Notes: a model not told the origin generated them from the letters alone. Shown: positions 1 to 13,447, numbered from the stretch's first letter. The stretch: 64,000 bases of DNA from Dipteronia dyeriana (GCA_032871835.1 CM065300.1:64491192-64555191); one strand, 5' to 3'. Program-made: numbers and translations.

Positions 1-1490
1 CGGCATGTATGAGGCCTTATCAAATGCGAGAAGCCTCTAGGTTCTCCCCGAACGGATCGAGACATTGATGGCTTGCTAAGATGTTGAATAGCCTGATATA
101 GATGGAGAGGAGCCACCGGCTTGGTACTGGTCCAGAGACATGCTTGGGAACCTAAAAGTCCCCAAAAACTGAAATAAAGCTCTAGACCTAGAATGAGCTT
201 TGAGCTTAATGGCTCACTTGGGCATTGACCAGCCCGGTACACGCAGTGAGAAGCCACTGGTATTATATTGGTCATGCTGCTTCAGAGGCTTATTGTGGCT
301 TGTATAAGGCCTCATCAAATGTGGGAAAACTCTTGGCTCTTTCCGAATGGATCGGGAGATCGGTAGCTTGCTAGGGCATTGAATGCCCTGGTATAGAGGA
401 GCCACCAGCCTGGAACTGGTCCAGAGCCATGTTTGGGACGCTAGAAGTCCCCAACAACTGAAAAAGGGATCTAGACCTACCTGGAAAGAATCAGGAGCTC
501 AGTGGCTTACTTGGGCGTTGTCTGGCCCGATACACGATTTGAGGAGCCACTAGTCTTCTACTGGTTGTGCTGCTCCAAAGGCTTGCTTGGGCTTGTATGA
601 GGCCTCAGTGAATATAGAAAGCCTCTGGGTTCTCCCCGAGGGGATCGAGACATCAGTGGCCCGTAAGAGGGTTGAATGGCCTAGTATAAATGGAAAGGAC
701 CACCGGTCTGGTACTGGTCCAGAGGCACGGTTAGGATCCTAAAAGTCCTAAGCAACTGAAATAAAGATCTGGACCCTCCTGGAATGAACCAAAAGCTCAG
801 TGGCCCACTTGGACGTTGACCAGCCCGGTATATGAGGTGAGAAGCCATTGACCCTCTACTGGTCGTGTTGCTCTAGAGCTTGCTTGGGCATGTATGAGGC
901 CTTGGCAAATATGGGAAGCCTATAGGCTCTCCCCGAACGGATCAGAACATCGATGGCTCACTAGGGTGTTGAGTGGCTCGATATAAATGGAGAGAAGTTA
1001 CCGGCTTGGAATGGTCCTAGAATGAATCAGGAGCTAAACAACTCACTTAGGCTTTGACTGGCCCAGTACACGAAGTTAGAAGCCATTGGTCTTCTATCGG
1101 TATTGCTACTCTAGAGGCTTGATTGGGCATGTGTGAGGCCTTAGCAAATTTGGGACGGCTCTGGGCTCTCCTCGAACAGATCGGGATATCGATGGCTCGC
1201 TAGTGCATTGATTTGCTTGGTATAAATAGAGAGAAGCCACTGGTCTGGTATCTGTCTAGTGGCATGCTTGGGATCCTAAAAGTCCTCAATAACTGAAATG
1301 AGGCTCTATACTTACCTGGAATGAACCGGGAGCCCAGTGGCTCACTTGGGCTTTAACCGGCCTGGTACACGAAGTGAGGAGCCAATTGTCTTCTACTAAT
1401 CGTCCAACTCCAGAGGCTTGCTTGGGCATGTATGAGGCCTCAGTAAATGTGGGAAGCCTCTGGGCTCTCCCTGAATGGATTAGATCCGAT
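1..1490. repeat. Tandem array, unit about 295 bp
   Basis: The phrase gtatgaggcct (with small changes) recurs near positions 6, 302, 595, 893, 1131 and 1429, giving steps of about 295 bp and one shortened unit of about 240 bp. Each unit holds the same ordered words: a gaagcct block, a ctccccgaa.ggatc block, a gagccac block, a tggtcc block and an aaagtcc block. The array starts before the window and breaks off near 1480. Units differ by many point changes, so the array is old. ORFs in it are chance readings. It could be a dispersed satellite or an internal repeat of a large element. Confidence 0.85.
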
Positions 1491-3794
1491 GATATGAAGG
1501 GATCCGTAAGAACAAGTACAAATCCAGTGGATCTGCTGGATAGGGGATACACTAGTAGCGGAGCAAATCTGCTATAAAGAAGCAGAAGAGGTGCAACTCT
1601 ACTGTATAGGAGCTATCAACGTACCAGAGCGGTTCAACTATAGAAGAGCCCTCCAGGTGTGGAGCTGCTGTGTTGAAGCTCCATGAGTATACGAGCAGGT
1701 TTGCCTCATAGAAGCAATATAGTAGACCGATTCCACCAGGAGTCCCACGTACCATATTTGCTCCACAATAAAAAGAACTTGTTAAATGACAAAATGAGCA
1801 CCACAAGTGGTGCATACATAACACAGACAAATATAGAGAAAGGATATCATAAATAGTGAATGATAAATCTATCACCTCAATAATTGCAAGTCGAGCTTGT
1901 ATAGATAAGGAAGACACATTGGTCAAGTGATCTTCCCATATACAGCACCAAAAAGTGTTAACCAAAAATTTGCTCAAGGTGAGGAATCTTAATTAACACC
2001 CTCAACCCGTTACCATTCAGGCTGAGGGGGTAGATGACTTGTACCTTGGTGATCTTGTATGATAAGGAGTAACACCCTTTGACTGAAACCTAGGAGATCA
2101 CAGTGGGGTTTGTACCTCTAGGTACCAAGGTTTTATTCGAGCAAGGAGTAAGGTACGGTAGGTAGAAGATGAGTCATCCCACCTATTTTTCTTCGTGCAT
2201 ATGGAGGAGACAAGGCGCTAGAGGTTCCCTTATTGGTGTAAGGGGATGATCTTGGTCTATCGTCCCAGGCTCTAGTCCCCAGTTCTGGTATCCAATCCTG
2301 GTACCTGGTCCCGGTACCCGTTCACCTCTCTAGGTGTCCTCAATCCAAATAGCAAGCAAAGAGGTAGGATTGGTGCTCTAAGTTGGTGTACATGTGGTCG
2401 TGAAGTAAAGGACCACCCAGTAGTGATTCTTCACCTCTAGGTACCTTCGATCAGGGCTAAAACTTACCTTGGTTCTCTCAACTTCTTTCTTACGGATCCA
2501 GATGGTCAATGGGGGAGGAGTCTGGCTCACACACATAGATGCATGCATATTAAAGGAGATAGATGGGAGAAAGACAAGTCTTTGGCCCTAGGGGAAAAAA
2601 TCATCACGAATGATCATATACTGAAAAACCATCAGGCAGTATCCAGAGGAATGAGAAAATCCCTTATATATACATAAAAATATATCACAAAAAGTGCTCT
2701 GAGGAGCTTACACAAATTACAGAGTAGTACAACAAGGGTGCTCCGGATAGCTTATAGTAGCAAAAAATATGACCTGACATGTCATTGTGAGAGGGGTACA
2801 ACCTGGTACCGATATATTCCTGGTGAAAATTAATTTATGTAGTAGGCGATACAATGGTGGTGTAGAAAGAATTTGGGGCGAGGTATGTAGGCATCTATGT
2901 TGGATTGACTTTTGGGATCAGGTTCGGGCTCCATTTGGGCGTGTTTTTCTTGGAAAGAGCTCTATCGTATTTATAGGTCCTAATTCTTGTTGCACACTCT
3001 ACTGATTTGGTTAATCATTTCACAATCGTAGGAACACTAATTTGGTATTGATGGAGTTAAGCCATTAATGGTGTTGTGAATGGCTATTCAAGAGTTGATT
3101 GAATTCTCGTTGAAAGCATTGTGAATGGCCATTAAAGAGTTGATTGATTACTCATTAATGGCGTTGTGAATGGCCAATAAAGAGTTGACTATCTTCATTA
3201 ATAGATTGATTGTCTCTATTAATATGGTTGATTATCTCCATTAATGGCATTATGAATGGTCGGAGAGGTCAACTTTCTCTTCCACGCTATTAAAGGAGAA
3301 ATAAGATAATTTTGTACCTTTGAGGGTAAGGTACCCTGATGTACCGCTTAGTACCCTTCTTTCTTTTAGATGGGTAGGATATTTACCCTGGATGGTTCCC
3401 AAACTGGTATCACGATACCCGGGTATCGGGTAGACATTGTGGTGCCTAGATACCAGGTAAGAGGTATCCAGTACCTAGGTACCATGTAGGAGGTATCCTG
3501 GTACCTAAATGATATGGCATCGACCTTTCCCAGATTGTTGTGTCACTATTTCCTGGTACCTGAGAACTGGTCCCGATCCTGAACTTACCAGGTATAAGCT
3601 TGATGGAAAAATCTTCTTTGGACTCATACAAAAAAAGGCTGTTAGCAGGATAGTAACAACAAAATATTGGCATTGTCTCAAGCATCGTACATCGACAATA
3701 TTCTTATGCAATTCCTAATGCAGAACTCCAAGAAAGGTTATTTACCTTCCAGGCATGGAGTTCACTTGTCTAAAGAATAGTCTCCAAAGACACC
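1491..3794. other. Unassigned sequence, GGTACC-rich
   Basis: No gene recognised. The stretch is unusually rich in GGTACC and close variants, in two clusters (about 2110-2450 and 3320-3560). The ORFs here (for example a 141-codon minus reading at 1552-1977) resemble no known protein and look like chance. The right edge is set by the LTR at 3795. Confidence 0.5.
3055..3285. repeat. Degenerate tandem repeat, about 50 bp unit
   Basis: The words cattaatgg, gttgtgaatggc and aagagttgatt repeat in the same order near 3063, 3110, 3158 and 3238, with shorter partial units between. The unit is about 48-55 bp and diverged. No coding meaning is visible. Confidence 0.65.
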
Positions 3795-5938
3795 TGAAAA
3801 ACCCAATAATATAGTGTCAAATAAACCTAGAGGGGGGTTAATACGTATATCTAAAAAATTCTTGCAATCTTTCTTTTGTTAAAAAAAAAATTACAAATAT
3901 ACAAAGAAACTTGAACAAGTTGATTGATTCAACAAGATGATTATGATATCAAATAAGCAATGGATGAATCAACATAATTCAAGAAAGTAAGGAAAAGTAA
4001 AAGCAAAGATCAACACAAGGATTTTTACGTGGTAAAACCTTCGAAGAGGAAACATCCACGAGTTGATCCCATAACCACCGGTAAAAAATTTCCACTAGTA
4101 AGATAAAGTTACAATCTATCAAGTGTTCAATCCACCTAGAAAGCTACCCTTCAACCCTACACAATGAAAGCAGTGCCACCTTGCATAAATCAAGGAATCA
4201 CTCTCCAAAATGTGACTTCCAATGCTCAACTTGAAGAATCACTATACAAATGAGACTTTCAATGCACAAGTCAAAGAATCACTCTAAGACATGTGACTTC
4301 CAATGCACAAACCAAAGAATCACTCTAAGGAATGTGGCATCCACTGCACAACTTGAAGAATCACTCTCTGAATGCGACTTCCAATGCTAAATCTAAAGAA
4401 TCACTCTAAGGAATGAGACTTCTAACCTCTTCACAAAGAAATTGATCTAAGTGAATGCAAATGATGCAAACACACTCAACATAGCATATATGATCAATAT
4501 GTCCTGTGGAAACTAGAAATGAATCTATAAGCACAAATCACATGTATTCTAGTTTAAAATGAAATATGCAATCAAGCAGACGATGCATGTACATATCAAA
4601 TATGTTATTTCTGCAAATATTCAATTGAAAAGACCTAGCATATGTAGAGACTATTTATCATAGATAAGATGTCAATGATCACACAAAATATCCCTAAAAA
4701 TTAAAGCTAGCACAATACAACATCACAAGCATGTAAAGCATATATTTTAGAAATATAATTCAGCATGCATATAAATTGAAGCTCAATCTAGCTTTCTTAG
4801 AGTTCAATACTATCTAATCAATGTATACACAACAAACAAATATATTTGGAAGAAGAAAACTCAAGGCAATTGAAGATTTGAAGATCAAAGAGAAATCAAT
4901 ACCTCAAGTGAAAAATGAGTAATCCCGTTTTTGTAAGTTAAACTACCAGAAAACTCAATCAAATGAATTCAAACTCTTGTGGAAAGAATATAGGAATGGT
5001 AGATGAGATTTTTCCAAATCAAATCACTTGATTTGGACTCCGGATGAGAAATTTATGGTGTTAGGGAGATAGGAAAATTAGAGAGAAAATTATGCACCTA
5101 AGTTTTCAAGTTTTTCTTCTTAGAAAGAATGAGAGGGAAAGAAGACATATAAAGGGAAATTTAATAAGGGAAACCAACCACCAGTGGGAGGGGGACATCT
5201 CTGCATCTTGTGGAGGCATGTGGCTCTCCACAAGGGCAGAAGGCCTTCTTTCCCATGGAGCTCCACGTGCCTCCACGGGAAAGGTGTGTTGTCCCCTTCC
5301 TTCTCCCTTTGAGTCTCCTTCAGTTCTTCGGCCATATCTCTAGATTCTGAAGTCTGATTTTGAATCTATTTTCACATTAGAAACCAAGAATCTCTCATGA
5401 AGAAAATACATCAAGAAAACCTTTCCAAAAAATATGGAATTCGACTTTAAAATTAAAGATGAAAACTATGCACGATAAAATCATAAAAAGTTTCTTAACT
5501 AACTAATTTGAACTCGAAATTTAATGAATGAGTAATCGAAATAACCAAAACTCAATGAGGAATTACTTAAGCAAAAAATCAAGTTCAATATCATACAAAT
5601 ACAATAAAATGAACACAAGAAAACATAAGTTTGCAATTTCCTAGATATAGTCCTAGTACATACAACTTCACAAAATTGTCAACTTTAAATCTATTGTATG
5701 TGCATACATGAATAAGTGTATGATATGTGTGTGTGTACCTATGCCTTGCAAGAGGAAGAAGAATCTCAATACCTTGGCATAAAAGTAGACACCTTTCCTC
5801 TTGAAGGCAAATTTTGCATGAGAAGTTGCTTTTCTTCATTGAAGCCCAAATAAACCACGAACCACCTGAGCAACTAAACAATACAAAGAAAGTGAGTTTT
5901 GTTATGGAATCAAGTCAACACGAATCTAAAACCTAACA
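3795..5938 (-). mobile_element. 3' LTR of SIRE/Maximus-type copia element A
   Basis: On the plus strand the segment begins TGAAAAACCC and ends acctaaca, so on the element strand it runs TGTTAGG to TTTTCA, typical LTR ends. It is followed on the internal side by a tract rich in pyrimidine (plus strand) that fits a polypurine tract. It shares the end motif cctagaggggggtt and the cgtgg...ccacg hairpin (4028-4060) with the LTRs of elements B, C and G. Length is 2144 bp. Five bases outside the left end are acacc, but the partner duplication is lost because the other end of A is missing. Confidence 0.75.
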
Positions 5939-6575
5939 ATCTAACCCTTTGGCTATTCCATGATGAAACCTTAACCTCACCATACAATAATCACCATTCT
6001 CATATCCTCACATTACAAAGATATACCGAGACTAAAATGTCTTCAAGTCTTCATGAGTCTTCCAGAATCTCTTCTTTGAACATCAAAGAACCTATTAGAT
6101 AAGCACAACCAAACAACAAGAGATCTTCCGAAGAAGATTGGTGAGATATATTCACATAAAAAAACAATAAACAAGAAACAAGACTCCTCTATCTCATATA
6201 AACAAGAATTCTCTATGACTCCCCCTTAGAACAAGAATTCTCCCCCTTAAGACAAGAGATACATCCTACACATTGAGGAATACATTTCTCCCCCTTTTTG
6301 TCAAGAAATAGACAAGGGATGTATGATAGAAATATGAGACATAATGCAAACAAATTGTGTAGAGAACTAAGTTTGAACAAACTAAGCTTACTTTTAACAT
6401 ATACTCCACATTTTGATCAACAAGTAAACTTGTTCACAAGGGAATAACACAATCACACATGTCAAGCAATAAGAAAAATTATATCATTACTTCTCAAAGT
6501 TAAAGAGAGAATCATAGATTTTCATTAATCAAAAATAATCTCTCATTGCTAATAATTCAAGCATATTGAGCAAAA

Positions 6576-6621
<46 letters not shown>

Positions 6622-7374
6622 AATGCTTCAAGTATATATAAAAGGAGTAATTGTGAATATCAACATGCAAATCATATCAACACCTATTCATCTAAAGCTT
6701 TTCCAATCAAGGTCAAACCGATTATCATCCGGAATTTTTTCTTTATAAAAAATAGATCTAAACATATGAGCATGTGTGTTTATGTGGCCCGTCATCCCAT
6801 TTCTGTTTTTCAGCCCGAGTATTCACAATTTTTAACTATACTCCTTGTAAGTCTTATTCCTTTTCTTTATAGGCTTTGAATCAAAGATTTTTTTTATTGA
6901 TTCTTTTCAACACTTCTTTATTTTTTTTCTTTAATATTTTTTTTTACATAAATATATACACTTCATGATTGCTTTCACTCATCACAATGGTGTAGCCCTT
7001 TTCTACATTGTGTGGCTTCACAACCAATGTGTGTAGCCCTTTTTATGAAGGTGCTCGTTGAGTTCTATGTAGTTGCTGAAGCAAAAAAGATACTAACCAT
7101 AGGTCATCTATCATGTACTAAGCAATAAACTTCAAGATGCATCCATAATCTACATATTTCAAACTCATTTACTCGAACTTAAACATATAAGAGAAGCATT
7201 AGTGCACTTTTGTAAAACAAGATTTTAAAGCTCAAGTGCATGATCTAGAAACAATAAAACTTATGGCTCAAGATCATTATTTCTCAAGTGAGTAGCTCTC
7301 ATATAAATTGATATTCAAAAAAAGTTTGCTTATAAAGCCACTCACAATCACACATAGACATCAATCAACACAAA
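5939..7374 (-). mobile_element. 3' untranslated part of element A
   Basis: This lies between the RNase H remnant and the 3' LTR of element A. It starts with the polypurine-tract side (ctaaccctttggctatt on plus). Segments such as catcacaatggtgtag (near 6982) recur in element B near 12577, so both descend from one family. No coding sequence recognised. It includes the TG microsatellite at 6579-6620. Confidence 0.6.
6579..6620. repeat. (TG)21 microsatellite
   Basis: Uninterrupted TG dinucleotide run of 42 bp inside the 3' region of element A. Two short ORFs reading VCVCVC come from it and are not genes. The related site in element B (about 12195) has only a short interrupted run, so it expanded here. 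Confidence 0.95.
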
Positions 7375-7671
7375 TTATGCTAATGGATCTTCTAAGAGAT
7401 TTAAATATATCTTTGTCCAAAGGCTTTGTGAACAAATCTGTAAGTTGTTTTTAGTATGCATATGCTCAAGAGAAACAATAGAATTTTCAACAAGTTTTCT
7501 AACGAAGAGATGCCTAATATCTAAATGCTTTGTGCGTGAGTGTTGAACCGGATTCTTAGATATATTAATGGCACTCATATTATCATAATAGAGAGCCGTT
7601 TTACCTTGTTCTATCTGATAATCCTTAAGGATTTGCTTCATCCAAAGAAGTTGTGTGCATACACTTCCGGC
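7375..7671 (-). pseudogene. RNase H C-terminal half, element A
   Basis: The minus strand reads LLWMKQILKDYQIEQG, then YDNMSAINISKNPVQHSRTK and HLDIRHLFVRKLVE. This is the copia RNase H end with the SIRE/Maximus wording. After HTKNN the frame shifts by one base and the usual DLFTKPLD follows in another frame. The upstream half of the same domain is 9 kb away at 16624-16700, because element B sits in between. Reading across the gap gives AEYIA followed by AGSVCTQLLWMK, as expected for one uninterrupted domain. Confidence 0.88.
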
Positions 7672-7676
7672 TGCAA
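7672..7676. repeat. Left target-site duplication of element B (tgcaa)
   Basis: Five bases directly outside the TG end of element B. The right partner at 16624-16628 reads cgcaa, one mismatch. Both lie in the RNase H reading of element A, as expected for a duplicated insertion target. Confidence 0.8.
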
Positions 7677-7794
7677 TGAAAATACAAACACGGTTAAATG
7701 CTCAAGGCTAACCTAGGGGGGGTGAATAGGTTAGACACCTTTTTCGACTCCCTTAGAAAAAAACAAAAGTTTGTCCCTCTAGATTGCTTGTATC

Positions 7795-7831
<37 letters not shown>

Positions 7832-10239
7832 ATTAAAGACACTTAATAAATATATAAAACACGTAAAGTGTGATACAAACAAGCAACCATAATATATACA
7901 CAATTGATATTATAGTAAGGAAGTCAACTTAAATATAAAGTTCTATCCGTAGTATTCAAATAACAAATACCAATATAAGAGAGATAGGGATAGAGAAAAG
8001 TTGACACAAGATATAATATGGTAAACCTTCGAAGAGGAAACATCCACGGGTTAGCAACCACCGGTAAACAAAATCCACTAGTAAATAAGAAAAATACAAT
8101 CTCTCAAGTGACCCCATTCACCTAGAAACTACCCTCTTATCCTACTCATGAATATGTCACCCTCTTGCACAACATTCTGAGGCCACACACCTCTTGTCAA
8201 GACTTACTTGCTTACCCTTCCGGATCCTCACGTCCCTAGGCAAGACTTCCTTGCTTGACATTCTGAGGTCTCCCACCTCTTGCCAAGACTTCCATGCTCA
8301 ACAACATAGGTCTCACACCTATTGTCAAGACTTCCTTCTCACAAGGCATCTAGGTGATCATGAATGCAAAATGTAAACAAGCATGCAACATAGAATGTTA
8401 TGATCAACACATCCTATGGAAAATACTAGACATAAGCATGAATGCACATAACAAATTGTTGTCTAGTTAATCATGAATGTTTAATTCATCTAGATCATGT
8501 AAGATATGTTCAATATTAATTACAACCTAGATACATGCATAGATCTAAAACTTGAGTCACAAGATATGTTCAATTAATACATAATCAAGTTTAAATCTCA
8601 TATACCAAAAATATTCTAAAATCATGTGACAGTCATTTATATTAAAGCAAGAGTTCTAGAGCATATTATTTATTCATGAAATCAACTAAGAACAAGAATA
8701 GCTCATAAGAACACAAGCACATGTATTATAGTGGATTTCGGCCAAAGAGAGCCTAATACATATGAGGAACTATTTTTCACAAAATTAATAAATTAAAGAT
8801 TATCAAATAGTCCTAGAATCAAAGCTAGCACAATACAATCTCAAACATGTGAAAACATGGGCAAAATCAAAACCTAACTCAACATGTGAGATTTTATTTG
8901 AAACTCAATCTAGCTTTAAATGAGTTCAAAATCAAATCATAAAAATCACAAGACACATATATATATTGAAGAAGAAAACCCAAGACAATTGATCAAGTTT
9001 TAAAAGAAAACTTTGAGAGAAAATCAATACCTTAGTTGATTTGGTGCAGTCCCGTTTTTGTGAGGTTAGACTCCAAAAACAGCAATAAAACTAACTCAAA
9101 ACTTCATAGAAAAGATGGAGGATGAATAGACAAACACTCTCAACTTTGAATCACTCAGATCGGAGTTCAAATGAAGAAGTTATGGTGTTTAGAATGTGAG
9201 AAAATTTGAGAGAAAATTCTGTACTCAAATTTTGAATCTCTTCTTCGAATGAAATGTGAGAGGGAAGGGATATATAAAGGAGAGGGAAAGATTATAAGTG
9301 AAATGACCAAAAGGGCATGAAGCACATCAAGTGACCTTGCTACCCTAGATGGCTCATGGGCATCTCGGGGCAGCAAGCCTTCTTGCCCGAGATGGCCACG
9401 CGCCATCTTCGGAAAAAAGCATTTGATGCTTGCTTCTTTTCCAAAGGCTCCCTTCGCATTCTTAGAACGTTCTCCGGCCTCCTAACTCGGAATTCAAATC
9501 CGTTTACTAATTATGAACCGTAACTCTCTCACGAACATGGAAATATAAGACACTTAACCCAGAAAATAAGAATTCGACTTGATATACAAAAACGAAGCAA
9601 TGTACGTACCATGAGTTGAAAATGTAGTATATTTTGACTTAGAACTTAAAATCAATAGTATGAGAAACCGAATGGCCGGAACTAAATCAAGAATGATTTA
9701 AGACTAAAATCAAGTTCAATAACCATGTTATACAAACATATACACATACAAACACAATTCACACTAGAATGCAAACTACGTAGAAATAGTCTCCAATCAT
9801 GCATTTTCCAAAACATGTTATTTTCATACCAATGCATGAGCATTCATCTTCAAGTGTGTGAATGTTTTATAAATGGGCACGACGATGCAGGGACACGTAT
9901 GTATGATTTATGTGTGTGTGCCTTTAATGGTGCACAACTATACAGGGAAACAAATGTATGAATTATGTGTGTGTGCCTTTAATGGTGCACAACTATGCAG
10001 GGACACAAATGTATGAATTGTGTGTGTGTGCCTTAAGCCTTGTAAGAAAAAGATAAGGTCTTAATATACCTTTGTAGAACCATATAGCATCCTTTCTCTT
10101 TGATGACTTTGTACTTGCTTTGAATAGTTGTTATTCCTTCTTTGAGGCTTGAATCATCTTGAATCCTAGACAACTAAATCATTACAAGTAAACATCATTT
10201 TGATATGAAATTAATTCCAACATAATCTAAAACCTAACA
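7677..10239 (-). mobile_element. 3' LTR of element B
   Basis: 2563 bp, plus-strand ends TGAAAATAC and aacctaaca. It aligns by eye along nearly its whole length with 14331-16623. It carries a TA microsatellite (7800-7829), the hairpin near 8018-8048 with its outer CG changed to TA, and a tatataaagg word at 9271 that is altered in the partner LTR. Repeated modules near 9885-10035 share gtgtgtgccttt, aatggtgcacaactat and cagggacac. Confidence 0.88.
7800..7829. repeat. (TA)15 microsatellite in LTR B
   Basis: Uninterrupted TA run of about 30 bp inside the left LTR of element B. The corresponding part of the right LTR is deleted. Confidence 0.9.
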
Positions 10240-10769
10240 ATCTCCCACTTTGGTAAAATTCCATGTCAAAACACATATACATTTACTACAAATATAAAAA
10301 TGAAGATATGTCACAAAATCACTCCCTCACATTACAATGAGTAAGATTCCTAGAACTAATCTTCATCAACTCTTGAACTTCAACTTGTTCTTCTCTTGAA
10401 GCAACCTACAAATCATCTCAAAGCACAATGCATATACAAGAGAAAACAACAAATGGAAACATATAATATGGATAAGAATATACAATTAAAGTCCACAAAT
10501 ACATGTATCTCCCCCTTAATATATGCCAAAACATAAGAATTCTTAACCAAACCTTAAGACTAATTATTACAAGCCATTAAGATCAAAATTTCACAAAAAC
10601 AACATAGAAATAAACTAAGCAACTAGCATATACTCTTTCTCTCCCTTTTTGACATGACATGATGACAAAAGGTTAAGTAATGTACCTCAAAGCTCAAATA
10701 CTGGCCACTTGTTCCACCAAAGAAACTTGTACGAGTAGTCGATCTAACATAATACTTGAGAGGTGGTCT
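10240..10769 (-). promoter_or_regulatory. Polypurine tract of B and 3' spacer
   Basis: Directly inside the 3' LTR the element strand reads ccaaagtgggagat and then the LTR start TGTTAGG. That is the expected plus-strand primer site for a copia element. The remaining about 500 bp up to the env-position ORF holds no recognised coding sequence. Confidence 0.7.
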
Positions 10770-11726
10770 TTAGCTTGAAGCAATGTACTCCTCCAACTCT
10801 TTAATCCTAGCATCTTGTTGAACAACTTTTGCACTAAGTTCATCAACCTTCTCCTTCAATTGTATAGCCCAATTCGGAAGAATACTTGTGCTAATCACAT
10901 GACTATCAACTTGAGAACTACTAAATAGTCCAAAAGTATCACAAGTCTTACCCTTATTCTTATAGGACATATATGACACATGTTTATCACAATACTTTTC
11001 CAAGGGTTAAACTAACACATCATCTTCTCGACTCTTAATCCCACGAGCTAAACACAATGAAGTAATAGTCCCCGGTAATGCTAGTTTTTTATCACCTCTA
11101 GTAGAGAAAGTCACTCTATCAATGTAATACATAAGAAGATCTCCAAGGTTTATCGGTTGATTAGTTACCAAGGCATACACTATTTTGATCTTGTCCATAT
11201 TCAACTCGGTTGAGTTCGAAGATCCAATAATGTTAGTGCAAATGAATAGATGCCAAAATGCACTAGCCTTAGTTAACTCATGTTGACTAATGTATGCTCT
11301 ATTTTTTCACTCAAAAGAAGCATTGTCGCAAAGAGTTTTACCTATGATATTTAGATTCTCAATAACATCCGCATCTAGAAAATTTGAATCTATATCGTTA
11401 GATAGCCCAAGAAACTTGTTCATGTTCTCCGAGTTAACTCTAAACACAATACCCCTAATTTCCATCAAATCATCTAACAAGGTGGCACTTTCATTATATT
11501 CATAATAAAACTCTCTAACAAGAGTATCATTTACAACTCCTAACATGCTCACCCAAGATTCCCAATTTCTATCCTTTAAGCACTTAAGAACATAAGAATC
11601 TTTACACTTACCAAAGTCAATACCTCTCTCTTGAAATATCTTCTTTGTTCCAAAAAACCCTAAATCTTTTGTCCTTGAAGCTTTGGATCCTTTTGAGGTA
11701 GACTTGGTTTTCACAACGGAATTCAA
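10770..11726 (-). pseudogene. Putative plant transposon protein (Transposase_32-like), env position
   Basis: One minus-strand frame runs from 11726 to 10770 with two in-frame stops, at 11307-11309 (TGA) and about 11007 (TAA). The reading shows KIFQERGIDFGKC, LVREFYYEY, RGIVFRVNSENMNKFLGL, ASAFWHLFI and a YALVTNQPINLGDLL stretch. That order matches the 'putative plant transposon protein' domain found in many plant LTR elements. The C-terminal end, KVDELSAKVVQQDARIKELE, looks like a coiled coil. It lies between the deleted pol region and the 3' LTR, where SIRE-type elements carry an extra env-like gene. The family's function is unknown. Family assignment is from recall of the motif pattern, not from a search. 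Confidence 0.7.
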
Positions 11727-13447
11727 TTGATTTCCACTTCCGGTAATCTAAGTTCTTCCCAATTTTCTTGTGTGATAAGATGCTATACACATACAACAAA
11801 AGTGAGTGAAAACAAAACAAGCACATTAGTCACAAAGATATAAAACAAAGGCATATGACTTAAGAATGAATCATCATGCAAGACAAAGATAGTGAGTAAT
11901 ATCTTACAAGTGTCGTTAAGTCAAAATATGCCAACATGTAACCAAATGAAGCATGTGAACAAATCATAAAAGAGAACAATGTCTAGCATACAATGTTCCC
12001 CCTTTATAAAAGCCATAACTAAAATCAACGATAGCATAAAGTTCACAAAGATGTTCACACAATCACACATTCAAGCAATTTGAAGAAATATCAACAAGAT
12101 AAGCTTCATATGCTAAGAGAGATACACAAAGATTTTCAAGTTCTCTCATAATTCTTCAACAATTGCTAAAATATCAACATACTCATAAACAAAGTGTGTG
12201 TGTATGTGTGTGAAAGATATGCTTCAAATATATATCAAGAAGTAGTTTGATAATCAACATGTAAACAATTTTCAACATCTATTCATCTTAAACTTTTTCC
12301 ATAAAAAGTCAAACCGATTATCATCCGGAATTTTTGCTTTTAAGAGAATAGATTTCAACATATGAGTGTGTGTGTGCATGTGGCTCGTCATCCCATTTTT
12401 GTTTTTCAACCCGAGCTCATTTGATTTTTCAACTATACTTCTTTTTAAGCCTTCCTCATTTTCTTTTTAGGCTTTCAATCAAAGAATTTTCTTTTCATGA
12501 TTCCATTTCAACACTTCTTTGATTTTTCTTTTTTTTTTTGAACATAAACAAAATTCACTTCATGGCGCCTTTCACTCATCACAATGGTGTAGCTCTTTGG
12601 GTAGCTTTCACAACCAATGTGTGTAGCCTTTTCCATGAAGGTGCTCGTTGAGTTCTATGTATTTGCCGAAGCAAAATGGATACTAACCATAGGTCATTTT
12701 AAATGTACTTAAGCACAAAAACTTCAAGGTGTATCCAAAGTTTACATATTAGTAAACTCAACCTACTACCAAAACATATAGGAGAAGTAAAGTGCAATTT
12801 TAGAAAAACAATATTTTATGGCTCATAAGCACATGATCTAAAAGAAATAAGTATAGACTTATTCAAGATCATTACTTCTCTAATGAGTAGCTTTCAAAGA
12901 ATATGAAGCTCATATTTTCAAAAATAATGCAACTCAATATACTATACACAAACAATCATCAAAGTTAAGATCAGTGTGAACAATATCACTATTCGATCCT
13001 AAAATAGCAAATGTCAATGAGAATCATATGTATGCTATACAAAATTCTCTAATATGACTTGCTATAAGATGTATATCAAAGATTGAGTCAAAAGAATGAA
13101 CATCTAAGAGAACATGCATTAGAGTATAGAGATACCTTTTGCATATTATATTCACCAAATATCATACTTCCGCCCTTTTTATGAGCACTCTTGTCTTGAA
13201 TGTCCTCATGACACCAAGTTGACGATGTTTCACAACAAGAGTATAAAAAGCATAATATCTCAACTCAACCAACACATATATCAAAATAACTTCTCTAAAG
13301 TTAACCAACAAATTTCAACCATCATAACAAACATGATGTGAGATAACCAAGTTCATATCAATACATGGAGTATTCAAAGCTAGCAAGCAAGAATTCTCAA
13401 CACAATTGATATATTGCCTCAAAGCTACCTCACATGTGCTTCTCACA
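11727..13447 (-). mobile_element. Non-coding interior of element B
   Basis: No coding sequence recognised. Parts (about 11800-12960) resemble the 3' region of element A at about 6250-7330, including aaccgattatcatccggaatttt-type words and the catcacaatggtgtag word. Pol would be expected here or beside it and is absent. Confidence 0.6.

Noticed and set aside
1552..1977. 141-codon minus ORF
   Set aside because: No recognisable motif, atypical composition, next to a degenerate tandem array; most likely chance.
6566..6879. ORFs reading VCVCVCVC
   Set aside because: Translation of the TG microsatellite.
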